A stretch of 64,000 nt of DNA from Streptacidiphilus sp. P02-A3a (GTDB taxonomy: Bacteria > Actinomycetota > Actinomycetes > Streptomycetales > Streptomycetaceae): the NCBI RefSeq assembly GCF_014084105.1, contig NZ_CP048289.1, positions 443,922-507,921 on the forward strand. Reading direction: 5' to 3'. The translations under genes were made by a program, and so were the position numbers. Positions 50,301-58,845 of this stretch are shown piece after piece (the stretch's first letter is position 1; every line of letters starts with the position of its first letter). Below the pieces are notes generated by a model. The model saw only the letters and a list, made by a program, of their open reading frames with translations, was not told the origin of the DNA and searched no databases.

Positions 50301-50999
50301 ATGATGGGTCACTCGCACGCGGTCAGCGGTGCGCTGCTGTTCGCGGCCACGGCGCCGTTCCTGCCGGAAGACCTCATGCACCGTCATCTCCAGCCTGCGG
50401 AGATACTGATGGGCACGGCGCTCTGCGCGGGCGCCGCGCTGCTCCCCGACCTGGACCACCACGACGGGACGATCGCCAACTTCCTGGGCCCGATCTCGAA
50501 GCTGCTCTGCCGCTTCGTGGCCTGGATCTCCGGCGGCCACCGGCACGCCACGCACTCGCTCTTCTTCGTCGCCCTGATGTCGCTGGGCACCTGGGCCGGG
50601 GTCACCTACCTGGGGCGCGACTTCACCCTGGGCATGACCTTCTTCCTGCTGGCGCTGGCCGTGCGGGCGCTGAACCTCTGCCCGCCCGGGCACGGCTTCT
50701 CCGCCTGGGGGACGATCGTGGCCCTGGCCGCGCTCGGCACCGGCATAATCGCCAAGTTCATCCCCTCCGCGCCCGGCTGGCTGCCGTACGCGGTCGGCCT
50801 GGGCTGCGTGGCGCACCTGCTCGGCGACTCGATCACCAAGATGGGCGCGCCGTGGCTGTGGCCGCTGAAGGCCCGCTACGAGATCGTGGTGATCAAGAGC
50901 AGCGGCAACAAGCTGGAGACGGAGATCCTGGTGCCGCTGATGGGCCTGGGCACCGTCGCCCTGCTGTGGTTCACCGCGCTCTCGCCGCACGCGCTCTGA
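50301..50999 (+). CDS. YdjM-type metal-dependent membrane hydrolase
   Basis: ATG 50301, or the next ATG. The 232-residue protein has the family pattern: HSHAVSGALLFAATAPFLPE at the start, ALLPDLDHHDGTIANFLGPI with the metal-binding D-x-D-H-H, and GGHRHATHSLFFVALMSL with a His cluster, in a multi-helix membrane protein; VAHLLGDSITKMG near the end adds further ligands. The family (LexA-regulated, inner membrane, predicted metal-dependent hydrolase) has no proven substrate. It is transcribed alone and followed at once by a hairpin terminator. Confidence 0.85.
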   Translation: MMGHSHAVSGALLFAATAPFLPEDLMHRHLQPAEILMGTALCAGAALLPDLDHHDGTIANFLGPISKLLCRFVAWISGGHRHATHSLFFVALMSLGTWAGVTYLGRDFTLGMTFFLLALAVRALNLCPPGHGFSAWGTIVALAALGTGIIAKFIPSAPGWLPYAVGLGCVAHLLGDSITKMGAPWLWPLKARYEIVVIKSSGNKLETEILVPLMGLGTVALLWFTALSPHAL

Positions 51000-51004
51000 G
51001 CACC

Positions 51005-51029
51005 AGCCCGGGCGTTGAGCACCCGGGCT
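51005..51029. terminator. Hairpin after the YdjM-type gene
   Basis: AGCCCGGG (51005-51012) and CCCGGGCT (51022-51029) with a 9-nt loop, starting six bases after the stop. Confidence 0.6.
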
Positions 51030-51097
51030 ACGGGATGTGTGCACCCGGGCTCCGGGAGCCGACCGGCCCCGGCCGGTTCCGGCCGCTCCCGGCCGGG

Positions 51098-51298
51098 TCA
51101 GCGTTGGCGGAGCCGTGAGGTCATCCAGCGGGCACGTCGGCTCAGGATGCGGGGCAGTCCGGCGTGGTCCAGCAGAGCCAGGCCTCCGGCTTCGGGGGCG
51201 CCGCCCGGGCTGTCCAGGGCGGAGCGCAGGGTCGCTGTCTGCTGTGGCGAGCGACGACGGGACAGTGGCGCGAGGGCGCGGTCGTGCATCCAGCTCAT
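51098..51298 (-). CDS. Possible small basic protein
   Basis: A 66-codon frame (ATG 51298) with many arginines, reading MSWMHDRALAPLSRRRSPQQ at the start and ARWMTSRLRQR at the end. Codon use does not exclude it, but there is no recognised family or strong ribosome binding site. It is the only candidate in the 470-bp space 51000-51469, the rest of which shows nothing beyond the terminator. Confidence 0.3.
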   Translation of the reverse strand: MSWMHDRALAPLSRRRSPQQTATLRSALDSPGGAPEAGGLALLDHAGLPRILSRRARWMTSRLRQR

Positions 51299-51469
51299 GA
51301 GAGAGCAGTGCCCGCGCCCGGCTGCGGGTAATCCCGCGCGGTGCGGCCAATTGGCCTACGCGTTTGTCCTATAGGCAGATATGCACAGATCAACAGCGCT
51401 GTCCCCGTCGCCCGGGGCCGGCCCCGCACCCGGCCCGGCACCCGGCCCCGCGCGTGCGCCGAGCGGCCC

Positions 51470-52432
51470 TCAGCGGTCCGGCTCGGAGTCGCGCAGCCAG
51501 TTCAGCAGCTCCCGGGAGAACCCCTCCGGGTCCTCCTCCTGCGGGTAGTGCCCGATCCCGTCCAGCAGCCGCCAGCGGTAGGGGGCCTCCACGTACTCGG
51601 CCGAGCCCGCCGCCGTCCGGGGCAGCAGCACCGGGTCCAGCGCGCCCTGGAGGTGCAGCGTCGGCACCCGCACCGGGCGGTTCATCCGGCGCGAGTACTG
51701 GAAGCCGTCCGGGCGGCCCATGGAGCGGAGCAGCCAGCGGTAGGGCTCGATGGAGCAGTGCCGGGTGTTCGGCAGCAGCATCGCCTGCCGGTAGGTCAGC
51801 AGCTCCTTCTCGCCCAGCCGGTGCGCCGGGGCCGTCCAGTCGGTCAGGTAGTCGCCGACCAGGCGGGCGTCGTCCGCGGCCAGCTGCCGCTCCGGTACCC
51901 AGGGCCGCTGGAAGCCGAACAGGTGGTCGGCGGCGGCGATCTGGCGGCGGTCGGTCATCAGTGCCCGGCGCAGCCGCCGCGGGTGCGCGCTGGAGACCAC
52001 GGCCAGCCTGCGGACCAGCGCCGGCCGCATCACCGCCGCCGTCCAGGCGAGGAAGCCGCCCCAGTCGTGCCCGACCAGCGCCGCGTCGGAGGCTCCGAGC
52101 GAGCGGATCACGCCGGTGAGGTCGAGGGCCATGTTGGCCGGGTCGTAGCCGCGCGGGGTGCGGTCGCTGCCGCCCACGCCGCGCAGGTCGACGGCGACGG
52201 CCCGGAAGCCGCCCTCGGCGAGGTCCACCAGCTGCTGCCGCCAGGTCCACCAGAACTCCGGCCAGCCGTGCACCAGCAGAACCAGCGGACCCTCGCCCAT
52301 CTCGGCGACGTGGAAGCGCCCGCCGTTGGCGGAGACGTCCCGGTGGGTCCAGGGGCCCTCGATCCGCGGATCGAAGGCGAAGTCGGTCGAGGCGGAGCCG
52401 GGGGCCCCACCGAAGGTACTGTCAGACGACAT
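51470..52432 (-). CDS. Alpha/beta hydrolase, epoxide-hydrolase-like
   Basis: ATG 52432. The 320-residue enzyme has the alpha/beta hydrolase layout: oxyanion-hole motif VLLVHGWPEFWWTWRQQLVD, nucleophile elbow ALVGHDWGGFLAWTAAVMRP with Asp (D-W-G-G rather than x-S-x-G), and the catalytic His near LLDGIGHYPQEEDPEGFSRE. An Asp nucleophile and the H-G-W-P motif point to epoxide hydrolase or dehalogenase activity. The natural substrate is unknown. It is adjacent to, and co-directional with, the holin-like gene upstream (gap 12 bp), so they probably share a transcript. Confidence 0.87.
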   Translation of the reverse strand: MSSDSTFGGAPGSASTDFAFDPRIEGPWTHRDVSANGGRFHVAEMGEGPLVLLVHGWPEFWWTWRQQLVDLAEGGFRAVAVDLRGVGGSDRTPRGYDPANMALDLTGVIRSLGASDAALVGHDWGGFLAWTAAVMRPALVRRLAVVSSAHPRRLRRALMTDRRQIAAADHLFGFQRPWVPERQLAADDARLVGDYLTDWTAPAHRLGEKELLTYRQAMLLPNTRHCSIEPYRWLLRSMGRPDGFQYSRRMNRPVRVPTLHLQGALDPVLLPRTAAGSAEYVEAPYRWRLLDGIGHYPQEEDPEGFSRELLNWLRDSEPDR

Positions 52433-52444
52433 ACCCAGAGCGTG

Positions 52445-52906
52445 TCACATCTGCTTCGAGGTCGGCGCCGGACGCGGCTTGGCCTTCTTCAGGACGTCCA
52501 CGGTGGCCTTGGACGAGGCGATGGTCCGGTCCGGCGGGGAGATCCGGCGGAACCAGCGGTAGGCGAGCAGCCCGGCGACGATCGCCAGCACCACGTAGAT
52601 CACGGCCACCATCAGGATCGACCAGCCCAGGGTGATCCCGGAGGAGCGCCCCAGGTCGTGGATGCCGAAGGCGAGGGCGAAGCTGAACATGGGGACCGAG
52701 GCCAGCAGGAAGACCGCGACCACGGCCCCGGCGACGCCGCCCATGAGGCCGCGCCGGACGTCCTTCTTGATCTCCTGCTTGGCCAGCGCGATCTCGTCGT
52801 GGACCAGAGCGGACAGGTCAGTGGTGGCAGCGGCGAACAGCTGACCGACCGTGCGTTCGCCCTGATCGGTGGGGCTGCCGTCCTGGGACCTGTAAGCAGT
52901 GGACAT
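52445..52906 (-). CDS. Phage holin family / DUF1469 membrane protein
   Basis: ATG 52906 after AAGGAG. 153 residues: an acidic cytoplasmic N-terminus (QGERTVGQLFAAATTDLSAL, VHDEIALAKQEIKKDVRRGL), two long hydrophobic helices (GGVAGAVVAVFLLASVPMFS and LGWSILMVAVIYVVLAIVAG), and a basic tail. This matches the actinobacterial DUF1469/holin-superfamily proteins, which are chromosomal and not obviously phage-derived. Function is unknown; roles in envelope maintenance have been suggested for relatives. Confidence 0.83.
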   Translation of the reverse strand: MSTAYRSQDGSPTDQGERTVGQLFAAATTDLSALVHDEIALAKQEIKKDVRRGLMGGVAGAVVAVFLLASVPMFSFALAFGIHDLGRSSGITLGWSILMVAVIYVVLAIVAGLLAYRWFRRISPPDRTIASSKATVDVLKKAKPRPAPTSKQM

Positions 52907-53019
52907 CCGGGCTTCTCCTTCAGGTCTTCCTGTCACATCGTCAGGGCACTGTCTCAGATCATGCCTCCTCGGGGAGGCATGCCACCACTCGGCCTGCCGT
53001 TCGGCCGACCCCGGCGGTT

Positions 53020-54276
53020 TCAGGCCGCCGAGTCCCGCTCCTCCTCGGCGCACAGCTGCCGGTAACGCCGGTCGCGCAGCCGCAGCAGTACCGAGGCGGC
53101 CAGCGCGCAGGCCAGTGAGCCCACCAGTACGGCGGACTTGGCCTCCCGGGCCAACTCCGGTTCGCTGTCGAACGCCAGATCGGAGATCAGCAGTGAGACG
53201 GTGAAGCCGATGCCGGAAAGCACCGAGACCGCGAACAGGTCGGCCCAGGCCAGCTCCGGGTTGAGCTCGGCGCGGGTGAAGCGGGCGGCCAGCCAGCTGC
53301 CGCCGAAGACCCCGAGGGACTTGCCCAGCAGCAGCCCCAGCACCACGCCCAGCGGCGCGGCTTCGGTGAACACCTGCCCGAGCGACCCGGGGGTAATCAC
53401 CACTCCGGCCGCGAACAACGCGAACACCGGTACGCAGAAGCCCGCCGAGAACGGCCTCACCAGGTGTTCGACGTGTTCGGCGGGGGACTGTCGCTCGCCC
53501 GGGTCCAGCGTGCAGCGCAGCAGCAGGCCCATGGCCACCCCGGCGACGGTCGCGTGGATCCCGCTCTCGTGCATCAGCGCCCAGGTCACCACGGCCAGCG
53601 GCAGGTACAGGTACCAGCTGCGGATCCGCAGCCGCTGGAGCGCGTAGAACAGCACCAGCCCGAGCAGCGCCAGCCCCAGGGCCCAGAGCTTGATCCCGTG
53701 GCTGTAGAAGATCGCGATGATCAGGATCGCGATCAGGTCGTCCACCACGGCCAGGGTCAGCAGGAAGGCCCGCAGCGCCGAGGGCAGGTTGGTGCCGACC
53801 ACCGCCAGCACCCCGAGCGCGAAGGCGATGTCGGTGGCGGTGGGGATGGCCCAGCCCGACGCGTGCCCGCCCGCGCCGCTGTTGACCACGGTGTAGACGA
53901 TCGCGGGCAGGGCGACCCCGCAGACGGCGGCGACCACCGGCAGCGCGGCGGCCTTCGGGTCCCGCAGCTCGCCCGCGACCAGCTCGCGCTTGAGCTCGAT
54001 CCCGGCCACGAAGAAGAAGACGGTGAGCAGCCCGTCGTTGGCCCAGGACTCCAGCGTGAGGTGCAGGTGCAGCGGCGCCGACGGGCCGACGGCGAAGTCC
54101 AGCACCTGGTGGTAGCTGCCCGGCCAGACGTTCGCCCAGACGAGTGCCGCGACGGCGGCGATCAGCAGCAGCACCCCGCCGACGGTCTCGGCGCGCAGGG
54201 CGTCGGCGAGGAAGGCGCGCTCGGGCAGCGGCAGGCGGCCGAGGAACTGGCGGCGGGACGGACTGCTGTCGCTCAC
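53020..54276 (-). CDS. nhaA: Na+/H+ antiporter NhaA
   Basis: 418 residues with the NhaA signature: FFFVAGIELKRELVAGELRD, then GWAIPTATDIAFALGVLAVV, and the paired ion-binding aspartates in LLTLAVVDDLIAILIIAIFY. About eleven to twelve membrane helices. It exchanges two protons for one Na+ and keeps internal pH. The end converges in direction with the holin-like gene, which follows after 110 bp. The gene reads from an upstream ATG/GTG near 54276 and lies next to acs, a conserved neighbourhood in this family of bacteria. Confidence 0.92.
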   Translation of the reverse strand: MSDSSPSRRQFLGRLPLPERAFLADALRAETVGGVLLLIAAVAALVWANVWPGSYHQVLDFAVGPSAPLHLHLTLESWANDGLLTVFFFVAGIELKRELVAGELRDPKAAALPVVAAVCGVALPAIVYTVVNSGAGGHASGWAIPTATDIAFALGVLAVVGTNLPSALRAFLLTLAVVDDLIAILIIAIFYSHGIKLWALGLALLGLVLFYALQRLRIRSWYLYLPLAVVTWALMHESGIHATVAGVAMGLLLRCTLDPGERQSPAEHVEHLVRPFSAGFCVPVFALFAAGVVITPGSLGQVFTEAAPLGVVLGLLLGKSLGVFGGSWLAARFTRAELNPELAWADLFAVSVLSGIGFTVSLLISDLAFDSEPELAREAKSAVLVGSLACALAASVLLRLRDRRYRQLCAEEERDSAA

Positions 54277-54364
54277 GCGCGGTTCCTCCGGAGGGGCTGG
54301 ACTGCTGGCGGGGGCGTTTGACGGATATTCGGTGCTTTTGTCCGATCGTATCCTCGGGACACGG

Positions 54365-54402
54365 CTGAGGGCCGCCCCCGCGCGAGCGGAAGCGGCCCTC
54401 AG
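54365..54402. terminator. Hairpin after acs
   Basis: CTGAGGGCCGC (54365-54375) pairs with GCGGCCCTCAG (54392-54402), an 11-bp stem with a 16-nt loop, 63 bp beyond the acs stop. Confidence 0.65.
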
Positions 54403-54464
54403 TTCGTGCCCTCGTTTCGTGCCCTCAGCGCCCCTGCGGCGGCCCTGCGGTCGCCAGGACGGGC

Positions 54465-56450
54465 TCAGTCCTGGCTGGTGCCGCCGGGGAGCTGGCTCTG
54501 GATCAGGTCCATGACGGAGGAGTCGGCCAGGGTGGTGGTGTCACCGACGGCGCGGCCCTCGGCGATGTCGCGCAGCAGGCGGCGCATGATCTTGCCGGAG
54601 CGGGTCTTCGGGAGTTCGGTGACCACCTTGACGATCTTCGGCTTGGCGATCGGGCCGAGGACCTTGGCCACGTGGTTGCGCAGGTCCACGACCAGGTCCG
54701 CGCTCTCGTGCGAGGTCCCGCGCAGGATCACGAAGGCGGCGATGGCCTGGCCGGTGGTGGCGTCGGCGGCGCCCACCACGGCCGCCTCGGCGACCTGCGG
54801 GTGGGACACCAGCGCCGACTCGACCTCGGTGGTGGAGATGTTGTGGCCGGAGACCAGCATCACGTCGTCCACCCGGCCGAGCAGCCAGATGTCGCCGTCG
54901 TCGTCCTTCTTGGCGCCGTCACCGGCGAAGTAGGTCCACTTGCTCTCGGAGGTGTCGTGACCCGCGCCGAAGCGGGACCAGTAGGTGTCCAGGTAGCGCT
55001 GGTCGTCGCCCCAGATGGTGCGCAGCATCGACGGCCACGGCTCGGTCAGCACCAGGTAGCCGCCACCGCCGTTCGGCACCTCGTGGCCCTCGTCGTCGAC
55101 CACGGTCGCCGAGATGCCGGGCAGCGGGGTCTGCGCCGAGCCGGGCTTGGTGGCGGTGACGCCCGGCAGCGGGCTGATCATGACGGCACCGGTCTCGGTC
55201 TGCCACCAGGTGTCCACGATCGGGGTCCTGCCCGCGCCGATGTGCTCGCGGTACCAGATCCAGGCCTCGGGGTTGATCGGCTCGCCGACGCTGCCCAGGA
55301 TCCGCAGCGAGGACAGGTCGAACTTCGCCGGGATGTCGTCGCCCCACTTCATGAACGTGCGGATGGCGGTCGGCGCGGTGTAGAGGATGGTCACCTTGTA
55401 CTTCTGGATGATCTCCCAGAAGCGCCCCTGGTGCGGGGTGTCCGGAGTGCCCTCGTACATGACCTGGGTGGCACCGTTGGACAGCGGCCCGTAGACGATG
55501 TAGGAGTGCCCGGTGACCCAGCCGATGTCAGCGGTGCACCAGTACACGTCGGTGGCCGGCTTCAGGTCGAAGACCGCGTTGTGGGTGTAGCTGGCCTGGG
55601 TCAGGTAGCCACCGGTGGTGTGCAGGATCCCCTTGGGCTTACCCGTGGTGCCGCTGGTGTAGAGGATGAACAGCGGGTGCTCGGCGTTGTGCGGCTGGGC
55701 CACGTGCTCGGTCGACTGCCGGGCGGTGATCTCGTCCCACCACACGTCCAGGCTGTCGTTCCAGGCGGTCTCCTGGCCGGTACGGCGGACCACCAGCACG
55801 TGCTCGACGGTCGGGCAGCTGAGCACGGCCTCGTCGATGGCGGGCTTGAGCGCGGTCGGCTTGCCACGCCGGTAGCCGCCGTCAGCGGTGATGATCAGCT
55901 TCGCGTCGGCGTCCTGCACGCGGGAGGCGACGGCCTCGGCGGAGAAGCCGCCGAAGACCACGGAGTGCGCGGCCCCGATCCGGGCACAGGCGAGCATCGC
56001 CACGGCCGCCTCGGGGATCATCGGCAGGTAGATCGCGACCCGGTCACCCTTGACCACACCCAACTCGGCCAGCGCGTTCGCCGCCCGGGACACCTCGTCC
56101 TTGAGCTCGGCATAGGTGATGGCCCGACTGTCACCGGGCTCACCCTCGAAGTGGATCGCCACCCGGTCGCCATTCCCGGCCTCCACATGCCGGTCCACGC
56201 AGTTGTAGGCCACATTGAGCTCACCATCGGCAAACCACTTGGCGAACGGAGCATTCGACCAGTCAAGCGTCTCCGTAGGCTCCTTCGCCCAACTCAGACG
56301 CTGCGCCTGGGTGGCCCAGAAGGCGAGCCGGTCCTCGTTTGCCGCCGCGTAGGCGTCGGCGTTGACATTGGCGGCGGCGGCGAGCTCAGCAGGCGGGGCG
56401 AATCGACGCTCTTCCTTGAGCAGGTTGGCCAGGCTCTCATTGCTGCTCAA
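54465..56450 (-). CDS. acs: Acetyl-CoA synthetase
   Basis: TTG 56450, six bases after GAGGAG, is preferred over the ATG at 56486. 661 residues, the normal length. Motifs: FILYTSGTTGKPKGILHTTG for ATP binding, YWCTADIGWVTGHSYIVYGP, VDTWWQTETGAVMISPLPG, and the C-terminal ELPKTRSGKIMRRLLRDIAE with the lysine that is acetylated to switch Acs off in other bacteria. It converts acetate, ATP and CoA to acetyl-CoA. Neighbouring nhaA and the carbonic anhydrase gene run in the same direction but are separated by terminators. Confidence 0.95.
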   Translation of the reverse strand: MSSNESLANLLKEERRFAPPAELAAAANVNADAYAAANEDRLAFWATQAQRLSWAKEPTETLDWSNAPFAKWFADGELNVAYNCVDRHVEAGNGDRVAIHFEGEPGDSRAITYAELKDEVSRAANALAELGVVKGDRVAIYLPMIPEAAVAMLACARIGAAHSVVFGGFSAEAVASRVQDADAKLIITADGGYRRGKPTALKPAIDEAVLSCPTVEHVLVVRRTGQETAWNDSLDVWWDEITARQSTEHVAQPHNAEHPLFILYTSGTTGKPKGILHTTGGYLTQASYTHNAVFDLKPATDVYWCTADIGWVTGHSYIVYGPLSNGATQVMYEGTPDTPHQGRFWEIIQKYKVTILYTAPTAIRTFMKWGDDIPAKFDLSSLRILGSVGEPINPEAWIWYREHIGAGRTPIVDTWWQTETGAVMISPLPGVTATKPGSAQTPLPGISATVVDDEGHEVPNGGGGYLVLTEPWPSMLRTIWGDDQRYLDTYWSRFGAGHDTSESKWTYFAGDGAKKDDDGDIWLLGRVDDVMLVSGHNISTTEVESALVSHPQVAEAAVVGAADATTGQAIAAFVILRGTSHESADLVVDLRNHVAKVLGPIAKPKIVKVVTELPKTRSGKIMRRLLRDIAEGRAVGDTTTLADSSVMDLIQSQLPGGTSQD

Positions 56451-56552
56451 CGCGCACTCCTCAATCGAGTTCTGGGCGCGGGTCACTCGTTGCTGCCCCG
56501 CCGTCCCAATGTGTTGCCACCTAGCTCACCAGGATGGGGGCGCGCTGACAAG

Positions 56553-56591
56553 GGGCCTCGGAGAATTGGTGTAGACCTGTCTCCGAGGCCC
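56553..56591. terminator. Hairpin after the carbonic anhydrase gene
   Basis: GGGCCTCGGAGA (56553-56564) pairs perfectly with TCTCCGAGGCCC (56580-56591); 12-bp stem, 15-nt loop, 22 bp beyond the stop. Confidence 0.75.
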
Positions 56592-56612
56592 TGACCGTGT
56601 CGCAGGTCCAGG

Positions 56613-57314
56613 TCAGGCGGCTGTCTCCAAGTGTGGCTGGACAGGAACGAAGGTACGCCCGTTGTGCGACAGCAGGTATGTCTGGGCCGCGGCGAGGTCG
56701 AAGTACAGACCTGTCAGCCGGAGCGCCCCGGCCGCGGCCGCGCGCCGGACCGAGTGGTGGCCGCGGAGGTTGTCCAGCTGCTGCACGACATTGGTCAGGC
56801 ACAGCCGCTCCAGCGCGTCCCCGGCGATCGCCTCCTCCCGGGCGATCCGGGCCGGAGCGTGCCGCGCCCGCTGCAACGAGTCCTGGCCGTGCCGCAGCCA
56901 GCGGGTCAGCGGAGTGCGCGCCAACCCGTCCCGCCGGTGCGCGCCGTGCAGCAGCGACTGCATCGCGCCGCAGCCGGAGTGGCCGCAGACAGTGATCGTG
57001 CGTACTCGGAGGATATCGACGGCGTACTCGACGGCGGCCGAGACCGAGTCGTCCGGCGGGGGCACCAGGTTGCCGATATTGCGGACGGTGAACAGCTCGC
57101 CGGGACCGCTGTTGGTGATCACATTGGGCACCAGTCGGGAGTCGGCGCAGGTGATGAACAGCTGGGTGGGGGTCTGGCCCTCGCGGGCCAGCCGGGCCAG
57201 TTCGGGGCGCAGCCCGGGGGCGGTGTGCTGCTGGAACTCGCGGACACCGCCGATCAGCTGCTCGCAGACGGAGGTGTCGGAGTGGTCGACGGGGGCGGTG
57301 CCGGTGCTCAGCAT
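56613..57314 (-). CDS. Beta-class carbonic anhydrase
   Basis: ATG 57314. 233 residues with the zinc ligands of the beta class: LFITCADSRLVPNVITNSGP (Cys and Asp-Arg pair) and TITVCGHSGCGAMQSLLHGA (His and second Cys). FTVRNIGNLVPPPDDSVSAA is the conserved middle. It interconverts CO2 and bicarbonate. In Streptomyces such genes often pair with a SulP-type transporter; none is next to this copy. The 216 bp upstream (57315-57530) contain AT-rich stretches that should hold the promoter. Confidence 0.92.
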   Translation of the reverse strand: MLSTGTAPVDHSDTSVCEQLIGGVREFQQHTAPGLRPELARLAREGQTPTQLFITCADSRLVPNVITNSGPGELFTVRNIGNLVPPPDDSVSAAVEYAVDILRVRTITVCGHSGCGAMQSLLHGAHRRDGLARTPLTRWLRHGQDSLQRARHAPARIAREEAIAGDALERLCLTNVVQQLDNLRGHHSVRRAAAAGALRLTGLYFDLAAAQTYLLSHNGRTFVPVQPHLETAA

Positions 57315-57530
57315 GGGTCGCGTCTCCTGGGCGAAGGACGGCGTGGCGGCATGAGACGCGGCGGGGGTGGGCCACGGTTAACCAAGTGTCGGTAAATGGA
57401 GGGTAATAAATCCTTTACCTTGTGGGGAGACCCTGCCCACGAAGTTCACCCGTTCGGATGTGCCGTCATCCGGCTCCTCCGTCATCCGGCTCCTCCGTCA
57501 CCCGGTCGGCTGCCGCCCGGTGCCGTTCGA

Positions 57531-58598
57531 TCAGACCGTCAGCGACGCCCCCGCCCGGCTCTCCGCCGCCCGGGCGTCCGTGCGCGGGTCCTCGCCCAGG
57601 TTCTCGTGCAGGTCCTCGCCCAGGTTCTCGCCCAGATTCTCGTGCAGCACGAAGCCGGGGTCGACCTGCCCCGCCAGGTCGGTGCCGGTCTTGGCGTTAC
57701 CCCAGCTCTGGGCGTTGCGCAGGTGGAAGGTCACCATCTGCTGGGTGTAGCGGGCCCAGTCCCGCCGGTGGTGGGAGGCGTCGACGGCCTCGTGCAGCAG
57801 CCGCAGCGTGGCCAGGTTGTCCGGTTCGAGCTCGGCCAGCCGGGGCGCCCGCCCCTGCTCGGCCCGGCGCACCCAGTCGGACTGGCCGAGCACCCCGATC
57901 AGGTCGTCGCCGACGTTCTCACGCAGGTAGGCGACGTCGTCCGGGTGCTGCACCTTGTTGCCGACCACCCGCAGGTTCACCCCGTAGTCCGCCGCGTACT
58001 CCTGGTACTGGCGGTAGACCGAGACGCCCTTGCGGGTGGGCTCGGCGACCAGGAAGGTCAGGTCGAAGCGGGTGAACAGGCCGGAGGCGAAGGAGTCCGA
58101 ACCGGCCGTCATGTCCACCAGCAGGTACTCGCCCGGGCCGTCCACCAGGTGGTTCAGGCAGAGTTCGACCGCGCCGACCTTGGAGTGGTAGCAGGCCACC
58201 CCCAGGTCCTCCTCGGTGAAGGCGCCGGTCGCCATCAGCCGCAGCGGTGCCCCGTCGATGGTGAACTCCCGCGCGCACAGCGCGAAGACGGGGTTGTCCT
58301 CGGGGATCCGCAGCAGCCGCGAACCGCTGCCGGGCGGGGTCGTCTTGATCATCGACGCGGCGTCGGCGATGCGCGGGTTCCCGCCGCGCAGGTACTCCTT
58401 GATCTGCGGCAGCTGCGCCCCCATCGAGGGCAGCGCGGCGGACTGCGCCTCCGTCAGCCCGAGCGTCGTCCCCAGGTGCTGGTTGATGTCGGCGTCCACG
58501 GCGATCACCGGGGCCCCGGTGGCGGCCAGGTGGCGGACCAGGAGCGAGGTGAGGGTGGTCTTGCCGCTGCCGCCCTTGCCGACAAAAGCGATCTTCAT
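57531..58598 (-). CDS. MinD/ParA-like ATPase (CooC type) with a repeated C-terminal tail
   Basis: ATG 58598. 355 residues: deviant Walker A at the very N-terminus (KIAFVGKGGSGKTTLTSLLV), VIAVDADINQHLGTTLGLTE, and YLLVDMTAGSDSFASGLFTR. The second half (MVTFHLRNAQSWGNAKTGTD) is helical. The last 50 residues contain a tandem repeat, L-H-E-N-L-G-E or N-L-G-E-D-, encoded by a short repeated DNA unit at about 57590-57650, so copy number may vary between strains. Related proteins act in metal-cluster maturation or cell polarity; the role here is unknown. Upstream, at 58648-58663, TATCGTCACCGATA forms an imperfect palindrome that may be an operator. Confidence 0.82.
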   Translation of the reverse strand: MKIAFVGKGGSGKTTLTSLLVRHLAATGAPVIAVDADINQHLGTTLGLTEAQSAALPSMGAQLPQIKEYLRGGNPRIADAASMIKTTPPGSGSRLLRIPEDNPVFALCAREFTIDGAPLRLMATGAFTEEDLGVACYHSKVGAVELCLNHLVDGPGEYLLVDMTAGSDSFASGLFTRFDLTFLVAEPTRKGVSVYRQYQEYAADYGVNLRVVGNKVQHPDDVAYLRENVGDDLIGVLGQSDWVRRAEQGRAPRLAELEPDNLATLRLLHEAVDASHHRRDWARYTQQMVTFHLRNAQSWGNAKTGTDLAGQVDPGFVLHENLGENLGEDLHENLGEDPRTDARAAESRAGASLTV

Positions 58599-58845
58599 GG
58601 GAACTCCGGAGTGCTTGCCGAGGGAGTCGGTGCCCGTTCGTGCTGAAAAGCGTTATCGTCACCGATAGTGTTCATGGTAGCGATTGCGAAGCAGTCGGTG
58701 ATCAGGTTTGACGCACTGTTGACCCTTTTGAGGGAGCGCGGCCGAGTGCCGAGTGAGCGGGCCAGTGCGCGGGCCAGTGCGCGGGCCGCCGTCGGGCCGA
58801 CCACCCGAGGCGGGCCCGCCTCCGCGCGTTACGTACGCTCGGAGG

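Noticed and set aside
54672-56594. 640-codon open frame on the plus strand
   Set aside because: Antisense to acs, which is unmistakable; the frame is Val/Gly/Asp-rich with no motifs.
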